This document shows, one piece after another, positions 1 to 14,777 of a DNA stretch of 64,000 nt. Position numbers and translations under genes: made by a program. The first letter of the stretch is position 1; every line of letters begins with the position of its first letter. The DNA comes from Unio delphinus. Taxonomy: Eukaryota; Mollusca; Bivalvia; Unionida; Unionidae. The stretch is taken from contig JAQISU010000036.1 in the NCBI GenBank assembly GCA_029339505.1, forward strand, positions 774,501 through 838,500, given 5' to 3'. Under the pieces are notes generated by a model. The model ran no database searches and was not told the DNA's origin. It worked only from the letters and a program-made list of their open reading frames with translations.

Positions 1-3000
1 ATTTAACATATTTAACTGTATTTTATTGCAAATAATGTTATTTAACATATTTAACTGTATTTCATTGCAAATAATGGTATTTAACATATTTAACTGTATT
101 TCATTGCAAATAATGTTATTTAACATATTTAACTGTATTTTATTGCAAAGAATATTATTTAACATATTTAACTGTATTTTATTGCAAAGAATATTATTTA
201 ACATATTTAACTGTATTTCATTGCAAATAATATTATTTAACATATTTAACTGTATTTCATTGGAAAGAATATTATTTAACATATTTAACTGTATTTCATT
301 GCAAATAATATTATTTAACATATTTAACTGTATTTCATTGCAAAGAATATTATTTAACATATTTAACTGTATTTCATTGCAAAAAATGTTATTTAACATA
401 TTTAACTGTATTTCACTGCAAAGAATATTTTAACATATTTAACTGTATTTCATTGCAAATAATATTATTTAACATATTTAACTCTATTTCATTGTAAATA
501 ATAATATTTAACATATTTAACTGTATTCCATTGCAAATAATATTATTTAACATATTTAACTGTATTTCATTGCAAATAATATTATTTAACATATTTAACT
601 GTATTTCATTGCAAAGAATGTTATTTAACATATTTAACTGTATTTCACTGCAAAGAATATTTTAACATATTTAACTGTATTTCATTGCAAATAATATTAT
701 TTAACATATTTAACTGTATTTCATTGCAAAGAATATTATTTAACATATTTAACTGTATTTCATTGCAAAGAATGTTATTTAACATATTTAACTGTATTTC
801 ATTGCAAATAATATTATTTAATATATTTAATTGTATTTCAATGCAAAGAATATTATTTAACATATTTAGCTGTATTTCATTGCAAATAATGTTATTTAAC
901 ATATTTAATTGTATTTCATTGCAAAGAATATTATTTAACATATTTAACTGTATTTCATTGCAAAGAATATTATTTAACATACTTAACTGTATTTTATTGC
1001 AAAGAATATTATTTAACATATTTAACTGTATTTCATTGCAAATAATGTTATTTAACATATTTAACTGTATTTCATTGCAAATAATATTATTTAACATATT
1101 TAACTGTATTTCATTGCAAATAATATTATTTAATATATTTAACTGTATTTCATTGTAAATAATATTATTTAACATATTTAACTGTATTTCATTGTAAAGA
1201 ATATTATTTAACATATTTATTTCATTGCAAAGAATATTATTTAACATATATATTTCACTGCAAAGAATATTTTAACATATTTAACTGTATTTCATTGCAA
1301 ATAATGTTATTTAACATATTTAACTATATTTCACTGCAAAGAATATTATTTAACATATATATTTCACTGCAAAGAATATTTTAACATATTTAACTGTATT
1401 TCATTGCAAAGAATATTATTTAATATATTTAACTGTATTTTATTGCAAAGAATATTATTTTAACATATTTAACTGTATTTCATTGCAAAGAAATTTATTT
1501 AACATATTTAACTGTAATTTCATTGCAAAGAATATTATTTAACATATTTAACTGTATTTCATTGCAAATAATGTTATTTAACATATTTAACTGTATTTCA
1601 TTGCAAATAATATTATTTAACATATTTAACTGTATTTTATTGCAAAGAATATTATTTAACATATTTAACTGTATTTCATTGCAAATAATATTATTTAATA
1701 TATTTAACTGTATTTTATTGCAAAGAATATTATTTAATATATTTAACTGTATTTTATTGCAAAGAATCTTAATTAACATATTTAACTGTATTTCATTGCA
1801 AATAATGTTATTTAACATATATATTTCACTGCAAAGAATATTTTAACATATTTAATTATATTTCATTGCAAAGAATATTATTTAACTTATTTAACTGTAT
1901 TTCATTGCAAAGAATATTATTTAACATATTTAACTGTATTTCATTGCAAATAATGTTATTTAACATATTTAACTGTATTTCATTGCAAATAATGTTATTT
2001 AACATATTTAACTGTATTTCATTGCAAATAATATTATTTAACATATTTAACTGTATTTCATTGCAAATAATGTTATTTAACATATTTAACTGTATTTCAT
2101 TGCAAAGAATATTATTTAATATATTTAACTGTATTTTATTGCAAAGAATATTATTTAATATATTTAACTGTATTTTATTGCAAAGAATATTATTTAACAT
2201 ATTTAACTGTATTTCATTGCAAAGAATATTATTTAACATATTTAACTGTATTTCATTGCAAATAATGTTATTTAACATATTTAACTATATTTCATTGCAA
2301 ACAATAGTATTTAACATATATATTTCACTGCAAAGAATATTATTTAACATATATATTTTACTGCAAAGAATATTTTAGCATATTTAACTGTATTTCATTG
2401 CAAATAATGTTATTTAACATATTTAACTATATTTCACTGCAAAGAATATTATTTAACATATATATTTCACTGCAAAGAATATTTTAACATATTTAACTGT
2501 ATTTCATTGCAAAGAATATTATTTAATATATTTAACTGTATTTTATTGCAAAGAATATTATTTAACATATTTAACTGTATTTTATTGCAAAGAATATTAT
2601 TTAATATATTTAACTGTATTTTATTGCAAATAATGTTATTTAACATATTTAACTTTATTTCACTGCAAAGAATATTATTTAACATATATATTTCACTGCA
2701 AAGAATATTTTAACATATTTAACTGTATTTTATTGCAAATAATATTATTTAACATATTTAACTGTATTTTATTGCAAATAATGTTATTTAATATATTTAA
2801 CTGTATTTCATTGCAAATAATGTTATTTAACATATTTAACTGTATTTCATTGCAAAGAATATTATTTAACATATTTAACTGTATTTTATTGCAAAGAATA
2901 TTATTTAACATATTTAACTGTATTTTATTGCAAAGAATATTATTTAACATATTTAACTGTATTTCATTGCAAATAATGTTATTTTACATATTTAACTGTA

Positions 3001-6000
3001 TTTCATTGCAAATAATGTTATTTAACATATTTAACTGTATTTCATTGCAAATAATGTTATTTAACATATTTAACTGTATTTCATTGCAAATAATGATATT
3101 TAACATATTTAACTATATTTCACTGCAAAGAATATTATTTAACATATATATTTCACTGCAAAGAATATTTTAACATATTTAACTGTATTTCATTGCAAAG
3201 AATATTATTTAATATATTTAACTGTATTTTATTGCAAAGAATATTATTTAACATATTTAACTGTATTTCATTGCAAAGAATATTATTTAATATATTTAAC
3301 TGTATTTTCTTGCAAAGAAATTTATTTAACAAATTTAACTGTAATTTCATTGCAAAGAATATTATTTAACATATTTAACTGTATTTCATTGCAAATAATG
3401 TTATTTAACATATTTAACTTTATTTCATTGCAAAGAATAGTATTTAACATATATATTTCACTACAAAGAATATTATTTAACATATATATTTCACTGCAAA
3501 GAATATTTTAACATATTTAACTGTATTTCATTGCAAATAATGTTATTTAACATATTTAACTATATTTCACTGCAAAGAATATTATTTAACATATATATTT
3601 CACTGCAAAGAATATTTTAACATATTTAACTGTATTTCATTGCAAAGAATATTATTTAATATATTTAACTGTATTTTATTGCAAAGAATATTATTTTAAC
3701 ATATTTAACTGTATTTCATTGCAAAGAAATTTATTTAACATATTTAACTGTAATTTCATTGCAAAGAATATTATTTAACATATTTAACTGTATTTCATTG
3801 CAAATAATGTTATTTAACATATTTAACTGTATTTCATTGCAAATAATATTATTTAACATATTTAACTGTATTTTATTGCAAAGAATATTATTTAACATAT
3901 TTAACTGTATTTCATTGCAAATAATATTATTTAATATATTTAACTGTATTTTATTGCAAAGAATATTATTTAACTTATTTAACTGTATTTCATTGCAAAG
4001 AATATTATTTAACATATTTAACTGTATTTCATTGCAAAGAATATTATTTAACATATTTAAATGTATTTTATTGCAAAGAATCTTAATTAACATATTTAAC
4101 TGTATTTCATTGCAAATAATGTTATTTAACATAAATATTATACTGCAAAGAATATTTTAACATATTTAACTATATTTCATTGCAAAGAATATTATTTAAC
4201 TTATTTAACTGTATTTCATTGCAAAGAATATTATTTAACATATTTAACTGTATTTCATTTTGAATAATGTTATTTAAGATAATTAACTGTATTTCATTGC
4301 AAATAATGTTATTTAACATATTTAACTGTATTTCATTGCAAATAATATTATTTAACATATTTAACTGTATTTCATTGCAAATAATGTTATTTAACATATT
4401 TAACTGTATTTCATTGCAAAGAATATTATTTAATATATTTAACTGTATTTTATTGCAAAGAATATTATTTAATATATTTAACTGTATTTTATTGCAAAGA
4501 ATATTATTTAACATATTTAACTGTATTTCATTGCAAAGAATATTATTTAACATATTTAACTGTATTTCATTGCAAATAATGTTATTTAACATATTTAACT
4601 ATATTTCATTGCAAAGAATAGTATTCAACATATATATTTCACTGCAAAGAATATTATTTAACATATATATTTCACTGCAAAGAATATTTTAGCATATTTA
4701 ACTGTATTTCATTGCAAATAATGTTATTTAACATATTTAACTATATTTCACTGCAAAGAATATTATTTAAGATATATATTTCACTGCAAAGAATATTTTA
4801 ACATATTTAACTGTATTTCATTGCAAAGAATATTATTTAATATATTTAACTGTATTTTATTGCAAAGAATATTATTTAACATATTTAACTGTATTTTATT
4901 GCAAAGAATATTATTTAATATATTTAACTGTATTTTATTGCAAATAATGTTATTTAACATATTTAACTTTATTTCACTGCAAAGAATATTATTTAACATA
5001 TATATTTCACTGCAAAGAATATTTTAACATATTTAACTGTATTTTATTGCAAATAATATTATTTAACATATTTAACTGTATTTTATTGCAAATAATGTTA
5101 TTTAATATATTTAACTGTATTTCATTGCAAATAATGTTATTTAACATATTTAACTGTATTTCATTGCAAAGAATATTATTTAACATATTTAACTGTATTT
5201 TATTGCAAAGAATATTATTTAACATATTTAACTGTATTTTATTGCAAAGAATATTATTTAACATATTTAACTGTATTTCATTGCAAATAATGTTATTTTA
5301 CATATTTAACTGTATTTCATTGCAAATAATGTTATTTAACATATTTAACTGTATTTCATTGCAAATAATGTTATTTAACATATTTAACTGTATTTCATTG
5401 CAAATAATGTTATTTAACATATTTAACTATATTTCACTGCAAAGAATATTATTTAACATATATATTTCACTGCAAAGAATATTTTAACATATTTAACTGT
5501 ATTTCATTGCAAAGAATATTATTTAATATATTTAACTGTATTTTATTGCAAAAAATATTATTTAACATATTTAACTGTATTTCATTGCAAAGAATATTAT
5601 TTAACATATTTAACTGTATTTTATTGCAAAGAATATTATTTAACATATTTAACTATATTTCATTGCAAAGAATATTATTTAATATATTTAACTGTATTTT
5701 ATTGCAAAGAATATTATTTAACATATTTAACTGTTTTTCCCTGCAAATAATGTTATTTAACATATTTAACTGTATTTCATTGCAAATAATGTTATTTAAC
5801 ATATTTAACTGTATTTCATTGCAAATAATGTTATTTAACATATTTAACTGTATTTTATTGCAAATAATATTATTTAACATATTTAACTGTATTTTATTGC
5901 AAATAATGTTATTTAATATATTTAACTGTATTTTATTGCAAATAATATTATTTAACATATTTAACTGTATTTTATTGCAAATAATGTTATTTAACATATT

Positions 6001-9000
6001 TAACTGTATTTCATTGCAAATAATGGTATTTAACATATTTAACTGTATTTCATTGCAAATAATGTTATTTAACATATTTAACTGTATTTTATTGCAAAGA
6101 ATATTATTTAACATATTTAACTGTATTTTATTGCAAAGAATATTATTTAACATATTTAACTGTATTTCATTGCAAATAATATTATTTAACATATTTAACT
6201 GTATTTCATTGGAAAGAATATTATTTAACATATTTAACTGTATTTCATTGCAAATAATATTATTTAACATATTTAACTGTATTTCATTGCAAAGAATATT
6301 ATTTAACATATTTAACTGTATTTCATTGCAAAAAATGTTATTTAACATATTTAACTGTATTTCACTGCAAAGAATATTTTAACATATTTAACTGTATTTC
6401 ATTGCAAATAATATTATTTAACATATTTAACTCTATTTCATTGTAAATAATAATATTTAACATATTTAACTGTATTCCATTGCAAATCATATTATTTAAC
6501 ATATTTAACTGTATTTCATTGCAAATAATATTATTTAACATATTTAACTGTATTTCATTGCAAAGAATGTTATTTAACATATTTAACTGTATTTCACTGC
6601 AAAGAATATTTTAACATATTTAACTGTATTTCATTGCAAATAATATTATTTAACATATTTAACTGTATTTCATTGCAAAGAATATTATTTAACATATTTA
6701 ACTGTATTTCATTGCAAAGAATGTTATTTAACATATTTAACTGTATTTCATTGCAAATAATATTATTTAATATATTTAATTGTATTTCAATGCAAAGAAT
6801 ATTATTTAACATATTTAGCTGTATTTCATTGCAAATAATGTTATTTAACATATTTAATTGTATTTCATTGCAAAGAATATTATTTAACATATTTAACTGT
6901 ATTTCATTGCAAAGAATATTATTTAACATACTTAACTGTATTTTATTGCAAAGAATATTATTTAACATATTTAACTGTATTTCATTGCAAATAATGTTAT
7001 TTAACATATTTAACTGTATTTTATTGCAAATAATATTATTTAACATATTTAACTGTATTTTATTGCAAATAATGTTATTTAATATATTTAACTGTATTTT
7101 ATTGCAAATAATATTATTTAACATATTTAACTGTATTTTATTGCAAATAATGTTATTTAACATATTTAACTGTATTTCATTGCAAATAATGGTATTTAAC
7201 ATATTTAACTGTATTTCATTGCAAATAATGTTATTTAACATATTTAACTGTATTTTATTGCAAAGAATATTATTTAACATATTTAACTGTATTTTATTGC
7301 AAAGAATATTATTTAACATATTTAACTGTATTTCATTGCAAATAATATTATTTAACATATTTAACTGTATTTCATTGGAAAGAATATTATTTAACATATT
7401 TAACTGTATTTCATTGCAAATAATATTATTTAACATATTTAACTGTATTTCATTGCAAAGAATATTATTTAACATATTTAACTGTATTTCATTGCAAAAA
7501 ATGTTATTTAACATATTTAACTGTATTTCACTGCAAAGAATATTTTAACATATTTAACTGTATTTCATTGTAAATAATATTATTTAACATATTTAACTCT
7601 ATTTCATTGTAAATAATAATATTTAACATATTTAACTGCATTCCATTGCAAATAATATTATTTAACATATTTAACTGTATTTCATTGCAAATAATATTAT
7701 TTAACATATTTAACTGTATTTCATTGCAAAGAATGTTATTTAACATATTTAACTGTATTTCACTGCAAAGAATATTTTAACATATTTAACTGTATTTCAT
7801 TGCAAATAATATTATTTAACATATTTAACTGTATTTCATTGCAAAGAATATTATTTAACATATTTAACTGTATTTCATTGCAAAGAATGTTATTTAACAT
7901 ATTTAACTGTATTTCATTGCAAATAATATTATTTAATATATTTAATTGTATTTCAATGCAAAGAATATTATTTAACATATTTAGCTGTATTTCATTGCAA
8001 ATAATGTTATTTAACATATTTAATTGTATTTCATTGCAAAGAATATTATTTAACATATTTAACTGTATTTCATTGCAAAGAATATTATTTAACATACTTA
8101 ACTGTATTTTATTGCAAAGAATATTATTTAACATATTTAACTGTATTTCATTGCAAATAATGTTATTTAACATATTTAACTGTATTTCATTGCAAATAAT
8201 GTTATTTAACATATTTAACTGTATTTCATTGCAAATAATATTATTTAATATATTTAACTGCATTTCATTGTAAATAATATTATTTAACATATTTAACTGT
8301 ATTTCATTGTAAAGAATATTATTTAACATATTTATTTCATTGCAAAGAATATTATTTAACATATATATTTCACTGCAAAGAATATTTTAACATATTTAAC
8401 TGTATTTCATTGCAAATAATGTTATTTAACATATTTAACTATATTTCACTGCAAAGAATATTATTTAACATATATATTTCACTGCAAAGAATATTTTAAC
8501 ATATTTAACTGTATTTCATTGCAAAGAATATTATTTAATATATTTAACTGTATTTTATTGCAAAGAATATTATTTTAACATATTTAACTGTATTTCATTG
8601 CAAAGAAATTTATTTAACATATTTAACTGTAATTTCATTGCAAAGAATATTATTTAACATATTTAACTGTATTTCATTGCAAATAATGTTATTTAACATA
8701 TTTAACTGTATTTCATTGCAAATAATATTATTTAACATATTTAACTGTATTTTATTGCAAAGAATATTATTTAACATATTTAACTGTATTTCATTGCAAA
8801 TAATATTATTTAATATATTTAACTGTATTTTATTGCAAAGAATATTATTTAATATATTTAACTGTATTTTATTGCAAAGAATCTTAATTAACATATTTAA
8901 CTGTATTTCATTGCAAATAATGTTATTTAACATATATATTTCACTGCAAAGAATATTTTAACATATTTAATTATATTTCATTGCAAAGAATATTATTTAA

Positions 9001-12000
9001 CTTATTTAACTGTATTTCATTGCAAAGAATATTATTTAACATATTTAACTGTATTTCATTGCAAATAATGTTATTTAACATATTTAACTGTATTTCATTG
9101 CAAATAATGTTATTTAACATATTTAACTGTATTTCATTGCAAATAATATTATTTAACATATTTAACTGTATTTCATTGAAAATAATGTTATTTAACATAT
9201 TTAACTGTATTTCATTGCAAAGAATATTATTTAATATATTTAACTGTATTTTATTGCAATGAATATTATTTAATATATTTAACTGTATTTTATTGCAAAG
9301 AATATTATTTAACATATTTAACTGTATTTCATTGCAAAGAATATTATTTAACATATTTAACTGTATTTCATTGCAAATAATGTTATTTAACATATTTAAC
9401 TATATTTCATTGCAAACAATAGTATTTAACATATATATTTCACTGCAAAGAATATTATTTAACATATATATTTTACTGCAAAGAATATTTTAGCATATTT
9501 AACTGTATTTCATTGCAAATAATGTTATTTAACATATTTAACTATATTTCACTGCAAAGAATATTATTTAACATATATATTTCACTGCAAAGAATATTTT
9601 AACATATTTAACTGTATTTGATTGCAAAGAATATTATTTAATATATTTAACTGTATTTTATTGCAAAGAATATTATTTAACATATTTAACTGTATTTTAT
9701 TGCAAAGAATATTATTTAATATATTTAACTGTATTTTATTGCAAATAATGTTATTTAACATATTTAACTTTATTTCACTGCAAAGAATATTATTTAACAT
9801 ATATATTTCACTGCAAAGAATATTTTAACATATTTAACTGTATTTTATTGCAAATAATATTATTTAACATATTTAACTGTATTTTATTGCAAATAATGTT
9901 ATTTAATATATTTAACTGTATTTCATTGCAAATAATGTTATTTAACATATTTAACTGTATTTCATTGCAAAGAATATTATTTAACATATTTAACTGTATT
10001 TTATTGCAAAGAATATTATTTAACATATTTAACTGTATTTTATTGCAAAGAATATTATTTAACATATTTAACTGTATTTCATTGCAAATAATGTTATTTT
10101 ACATATTTAACTGTATTTCATTGCAAATAATGTTATTTAACATATTTAACTGTATTTCATTGCAAATAATGTTATTTAACATATTTAACTGTATTTCATT
10201 GCAAATAATGATATTTAACATATTTAACTATATTTCACTGCAAAGAATATTATTTAACATATATATTTCACTGCAAAGAATATTTTAACATATTTAACTG
10301 TATTTCATTGCAAAGAATATTATTTAATATATTTAACTGTATTTTATTGCAAAGAATATTATTTAACATATTTAACTGTATTTCATTGCAAAGAATATTA
10401 TTTAACATATTTAACTGTATTTTATTGCAAATAATATTATTTAACATATTTAACTGTATTTCATTGCAAAGAATATTATTTAATATATTTAACTGTATTT
10501 TATTGCAAAGAATATTATTTAACATATTTAACTGTTTTTCATTGCAAATAATGTTATTTAATATATTTAACTGTATTTCATTGGAAATAATGTTATTTAA
10601 CATATTTAACTGTATTTCATTGCAAAGAATATTATTTAACATATTTAACTGTATTTTATTGCTAATAATTTTATTTAATATATTTAACTGTATTTCATTG
10701 CAAATAATGTTATTTAACATATTTAACTGTATTTCATTGCAAAGAATATTATTTAACATATTTAACTGTATTTCATTGCAAATAATGTTATTTAACATAT
10801 TTAACTGTATTTCATTGCAAATAATGTTATTTAACATATTTAACTGTATTTCATTGCAAATAATGTTATTTAACATATTTAACTGTATTTTATTGCAAAT
10901 AATATTATTTAACATATTTAACTGTATTTTATTGCAAATAATGTTATTTAATATATTTAACTGTATTTTATTGCAAATAATGTTATTTAACATATTTAAC
11001 TGTATTTTATTGCAAATAATGTTATTTAACATATTTAACTGTATTTCATTGCAAATAATGTTATTTAACATATTTAACTGTATTTCATTGCAAATAATAT
11101 TATTTAACATATTTAACTGTATTTTATTGCAAAGAATATTATTTAACATATTTAACTGTATTTTATTTCAAAGAATATTATTTAACATATTTAACTGTAT
11201 TTCATTGCAAATAATATTATTTAACATATTTAACTGTATTTTATTGGAAAGAATATTATTTAACATATTTAACTGTATTTTATTGCAAATAATATTATTT
11301 AACATATTTAACTGTATTTCATTGCAAAGAATATTATTTAACATATTTAACTGTATTTCATTGCAAAAAATGTTATTTAACATATTTAACAGTATTTCAC
11401 TGCAAAGAATATTTTAACATATTTAACTGTATTTCATTGCAAATAATATTATTTAACATATTTAACTCTATTTCATTGCAAATAATATTATTTAACATAT
11501 TTAACTGTATTCCATTGCAAATAATATTATTTAACATATTTAACTGTATTTCATTGCAAATAATATTATTTAACATATTTAACTGTATTTCATTGCAAAG
11601 AATGTTATTTAACATATTTAACTGTATTTCACTGCAAAGAATATTTTAACATATTTAACTGTATTTCATTGCAAATAATATTATTTAACATATTTAACTG
11701 TATTTCATTGCAAAGAATATTATTTAACATATTTAACTGTATTTCATTGCAATGAATGTTATTTAACATATTTAACTGTATTTCATTGCAAATAATATTA
11801 TTTAATATATTTAATTGTATTTCATTGCAAAGAATATTATTTAACATATTTAGCTGTATTTCATTGCAAATAATGTTATTTAACATATTTAATTGTATTT
11901 CATTGCAAAGAATATTATTTAACATATTTAACTGTATTTCATTGCAAAGAATATTATTTAACATACTTAACTGTATTTTATTGCAAAGAATATTATTTAA

Positions 12001-13148
12001 CATATTTAACTGTATTTCATTGCAAATAATGTTATTTAACATATTTAACTGTATTTCATTGCAAATAATGTTATTTAACATATTTAACTGTATTTCATTG
12101 CAAATAATATTATTTAATATATTTAACTGTATTTCATTGTAAATAATATTATTTAACATATTTAACTGTATTTCATTGTAAAGAATATTATTTAACATAT
12201 TTATTTCATTGCAAAGAATATTATTTAACATATATATTTCACTGCAAAGAATATTTTAACATATTTAACTATATTTCATTGCAAAGAATATTATTTAACA
12301 TATTTAACTTTATTTCATTGCAAAGAATATTATTTAATATATTTAACTGTATTTTATTGCAAAGAATATTATTTAACATATTTAACTGTATTTCAGTGCG
12401 AAGAATATTAATTAACATATTTAACTGTATTTCATTGCAAAGAATATTATTTAACATATTTAACTGTATTTCATTGCAAATAATATTATTTAACATATTT
12501 AACTGTATTTCATTGCAAAGAATATTATTTAACATATTTAACTGTATTTCATTGCAAAAAATGTTATTTAACATATTTAACTGTATTTCACTGCAAAGAA
12601 TATTTTAACATATTTAACTGTATTTCATTGCAAATAATATTATTTAACATATTTAACTGTATTTCATTGCAAAGAATATTATTTAATATATTTAACTGTA
12701 TTTTATTGCAAAGTATATTATTTAACATATTTAACTGTATTTCATTGCAAATAATATTATTTAACATATTTAACTGTATTTTATTGCAAAGAATATTATT
12801 TAACATATTTAACTGTATTTCATTGCAAATAATATTATTTAACATATTTAACTGTATTTCATTGTAAAGAATGTTATTTAACATATTTATTTCATTGCAA
12901 AGAATATTATTTAACATATATATTTCACTGCAAAGAAAATTTTAACATATTTAACTATATTTCATTGCAAAGATTATTATTTAACATATTTAACTGTATT
13001 TCATTGCAAAGAATATTATTTAATATATTTCACTGTATTTTCTTGCAAATAATGTTATTTAACATATTTAATTCATTGCAAATAATATTCTTTAACATGT
13101 TTATTTTATTGCAAAGAATATTATTTAACATATTTATTTCATTGCAAA
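1..13148. repeat. 39-bp satellite array with higher-order structure
   Basis: The whole stretch is head-to-tail copies of a 39-bp AT-rich monomer (core AACATATTTAACTGTATTTC followed by ATTGCAAAgAATattattT). Common variants differ at a few positions (TTTCATT/TTTTATT, AAAGAAT/AAATAAT, ATATT/ATGTT). Two length variants recur: a 33-bp form lacking 6 bp (AACATATATATTTCACTGC) and a 37-bp form ending AATATTTT. Blocks with the same order of variants recur, for example 1-3173 against 7116-10288, so it is organised in higher-order repeats. Because 39 is a multiple of three, long frames stay open on both strands as 13-residue repeats. I do not regard these as genes. The array continues beyond the left edge. 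It ends with degenerate monomers at about 13.0-13.15 kb. Confidence 0.97.
7116..10288 (+). repeat. Second copy of a 7115-bp higher-order satellite block
   Basis: Matches 1-3173 in the order of monomer variants, including the shortened 33- and 37-bp monomers and the AAGAAATTTATTT variant (near 1490 and 8605), with a constant offset of 7115 bp and only scattered substitutions. The same block is partly repeated at 4170-5487 (offset 2314 from 1856-3173) and at 11397-12244 (offset 10984 from 413-1260). The constant offset over more than 3 kb shows recent large duplication inside the array, not independent monomer gain. Confidence 0.85.
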
Positions 13149-13680
13149 GATTGAATGGATTGTACATGCCATCGAAGGGTGTCATACTTAACAGGTGAAT
13201 AATTGAATAATTGTTTGGCAATACTTTTGAACGTTTGTTTATACAAAAAGAATAAAATCAAAAGTGCCAATCTATCAAAGCATGTAAAAATGTAAAAGCA
13301 CTGGGCTGTTCAATCAGAGACTCAACTTTGTCATCTAGGCCTCATATTCAACCTGTAAGACATTTACTAACAGTGGATAATATTCTTATAAAAGCATTTC
13401 TGTCGCGCTGGATCCAAATATCATATTATGTTCATTTTGTTTCAACAAACGATTCTTTACAAAATTCCATTTTGTTCACCGTTGTGATTCGTCGATGATA
13501 TTTTAAACGCGGTTTATTCTAAGAAGAAGATTCTTGTTTCAGTAAGTGTTGAAAACATTAGTGTTCTGCAATGAAAATGCAATGAATACATAATCAATGT
13601 GAATACCACACTACTGTTGAAATTTTAATTTGTCATATTTCATGCTTAGCTTTATTATTTTACACAAGAAGTGAAGTTTC
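13149..13680. repeat. Non-coding flank of satellite, paralogous to 43.90-44.51 kb
   Basis: No gene is seen. The sequence matches 43905-44515 nearly continuously: both begin in a monomer-like stretch (ATTGCAAAGATTG), then share the GAAGGGTGTCATA motif, the TTTGGCAATACTTTTGA motif and the following 450 bp. Similarity stops at 13680, where a microsatellite begins. This is the left part of segmental copy A. Confidence 0.8.
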
Positions 13681-13683
13681 GAT

Positions 13684-13755
13684 CTATATATATATATATA
13701 TAGATACAGACAGACAGACAGACAGACAGACAGGCAGGCAGGTAGGAAGGCAGGC

Positions 13756-13820
<65 letters not shown>

Positions 13821-13830
13821 TATAGATAGA
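13684..13830. repeat. Compound microsatellite (TA)n-(GACA)n-(GGCA)n-(GATA)n
   Basis: Successive TA, GACA, GGCA and GATA runs. It sits exactly where similarity to the 44-kb region ends and similarity to the 48.5-kb region begins. The other copy also has a GACA run, at about 48458-48515, so this tract marks a deletion or recombination junction. Confidence 0.95.
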
Positions 13831-13965
13831 TGATATATAAAGTTTTATTCCAAGTCATTTCCCATGATATAAAATTTGTATTGTGCACAAAATAAAAATC
13901 TAGGACTCGTGAGGTGCAATGACAACGACCAGTTTATGTGTTTTCAAAAGTAAATAAGATTGTAC

Positions 13966-14134
13966 CCAGTTATTGGATCTGCTATAATCGCTCGTGGTTC
14001 ATATAAGCTGCTGCTGATAATTGTTTTCTGTATAGATCCATCAAAAGTGAGAGCGGCGATAATGTTATTCCCTGTGTCTGTGTAAAACAGGAGTCTTGAC
14101 AGGGCATCTACTGCAATTCCATCCGTTACAGCGA
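13966..14134 (-). pseudogene. Propeller exon 2 paralogue (169 bp) in copy A
   Basis: Minus-strand exon-like block with acceptor TTTTTCAG and donor GG|GTACAAT. It is open throughout and contains the YWTD-type blade FYTDTGNNIIAALTFDGS and DGIAVDALSRLL. Length and phases (1 in, 2 out) equal those of the intact exons at 48641-48809 and 40102-40270. I class it as part of a pseudogene because its partner exon at 14541-14777 carries a stop and no exons 3-6 follow before the satellite. The exon itself has no disabling change. Confidence 0.75.
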
Positions 14135-14540
14135 CTGAAAAAAATGAAAATAATCACCAATTTGAAATATTTAATACGATATTGACATTTAACATTACGT
14201 AGAAAGTTAAAACCAACTCAGGATTAAAAGAAAACACGATTTTTTCAAAGCATAAGATAAATCTTACTTAAACGTAAAACAATGTGATGTATGCAATATC
14301 GAATAAAGAAGGATAACACTTGTATTTCTTCTGTCAAAATCCACACTAATTTGTGAATATTTAAGTTTTTGCCAATTAAATATGACTTCCATAAAAGGGA
14401 CAAATTCTTTAATTCTTACAAACAAACAAACAGTGTTACAATGTAATTGACAAATTAAACTGCCTCATGACAATTTTATCAATGGACCCATTTGTCTAGA
14501 AAATACGGTTATACTGGCCAAGTTAAAATGAAACACTTAC

Positions 14541-14777
14541 GGGTACTTAATGTCCGTATCGTAGTCTGATTATTTCCAGTAAGTGATGCTGAAAATATCC
14601 GATGAAGTCATACATCTGTCCCTATGATAGCGCCGTTTATTGGGTCGTAGTCGATGGCAACTGGGTTGGATATATTTTGAAGTGTCAAGCTTGAAAAGTT
14701 CTCGTTGCTTATTTCCTTGCGATAAATCGTAACATTGTACGGATCCACAAAAACTAGAAAGTTGTCCGGAAGGTTAC
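14541..14777 (-). pseudogene. Propeller exon 1 paralogue with in-frame stop, copy A
   Basis: Minus-strand 237-bp block with good splice sites (TTTCGACAG acceptor; GTAAGTG donor). It reads GNLPDNFLVFVDPYN, then DYDPINGAIIGTDV, then TGA at 14608-14610. The open copy at 49948-50184 has MWTDIGLRQIFSASL at this point, so two changes are visible: the Trp of the YWTD motif became Gly, and the Gly codon GGA became TGA. There is no indel, only substitutions. If spliced to the upstream EGF array (phase 1 is compatible) this stop could instead act as the terminator of a chimeric reading frame; nothing in the sequence settles this. Confidence 0.8.

Noticed and set aside
1..13148. Long frames on both strands as repetitive protein genes
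   Set aside because: They are the 39-bp satellite read in frame; they overlap in antisense, have no splice or start context, and break wherever a 33- or 37-bp monomer occurs.
1..13148. CRISPR array
   Set aside because: The repeats are contiguous without unique spacers and the rest of the window is plainly eukaryotic.
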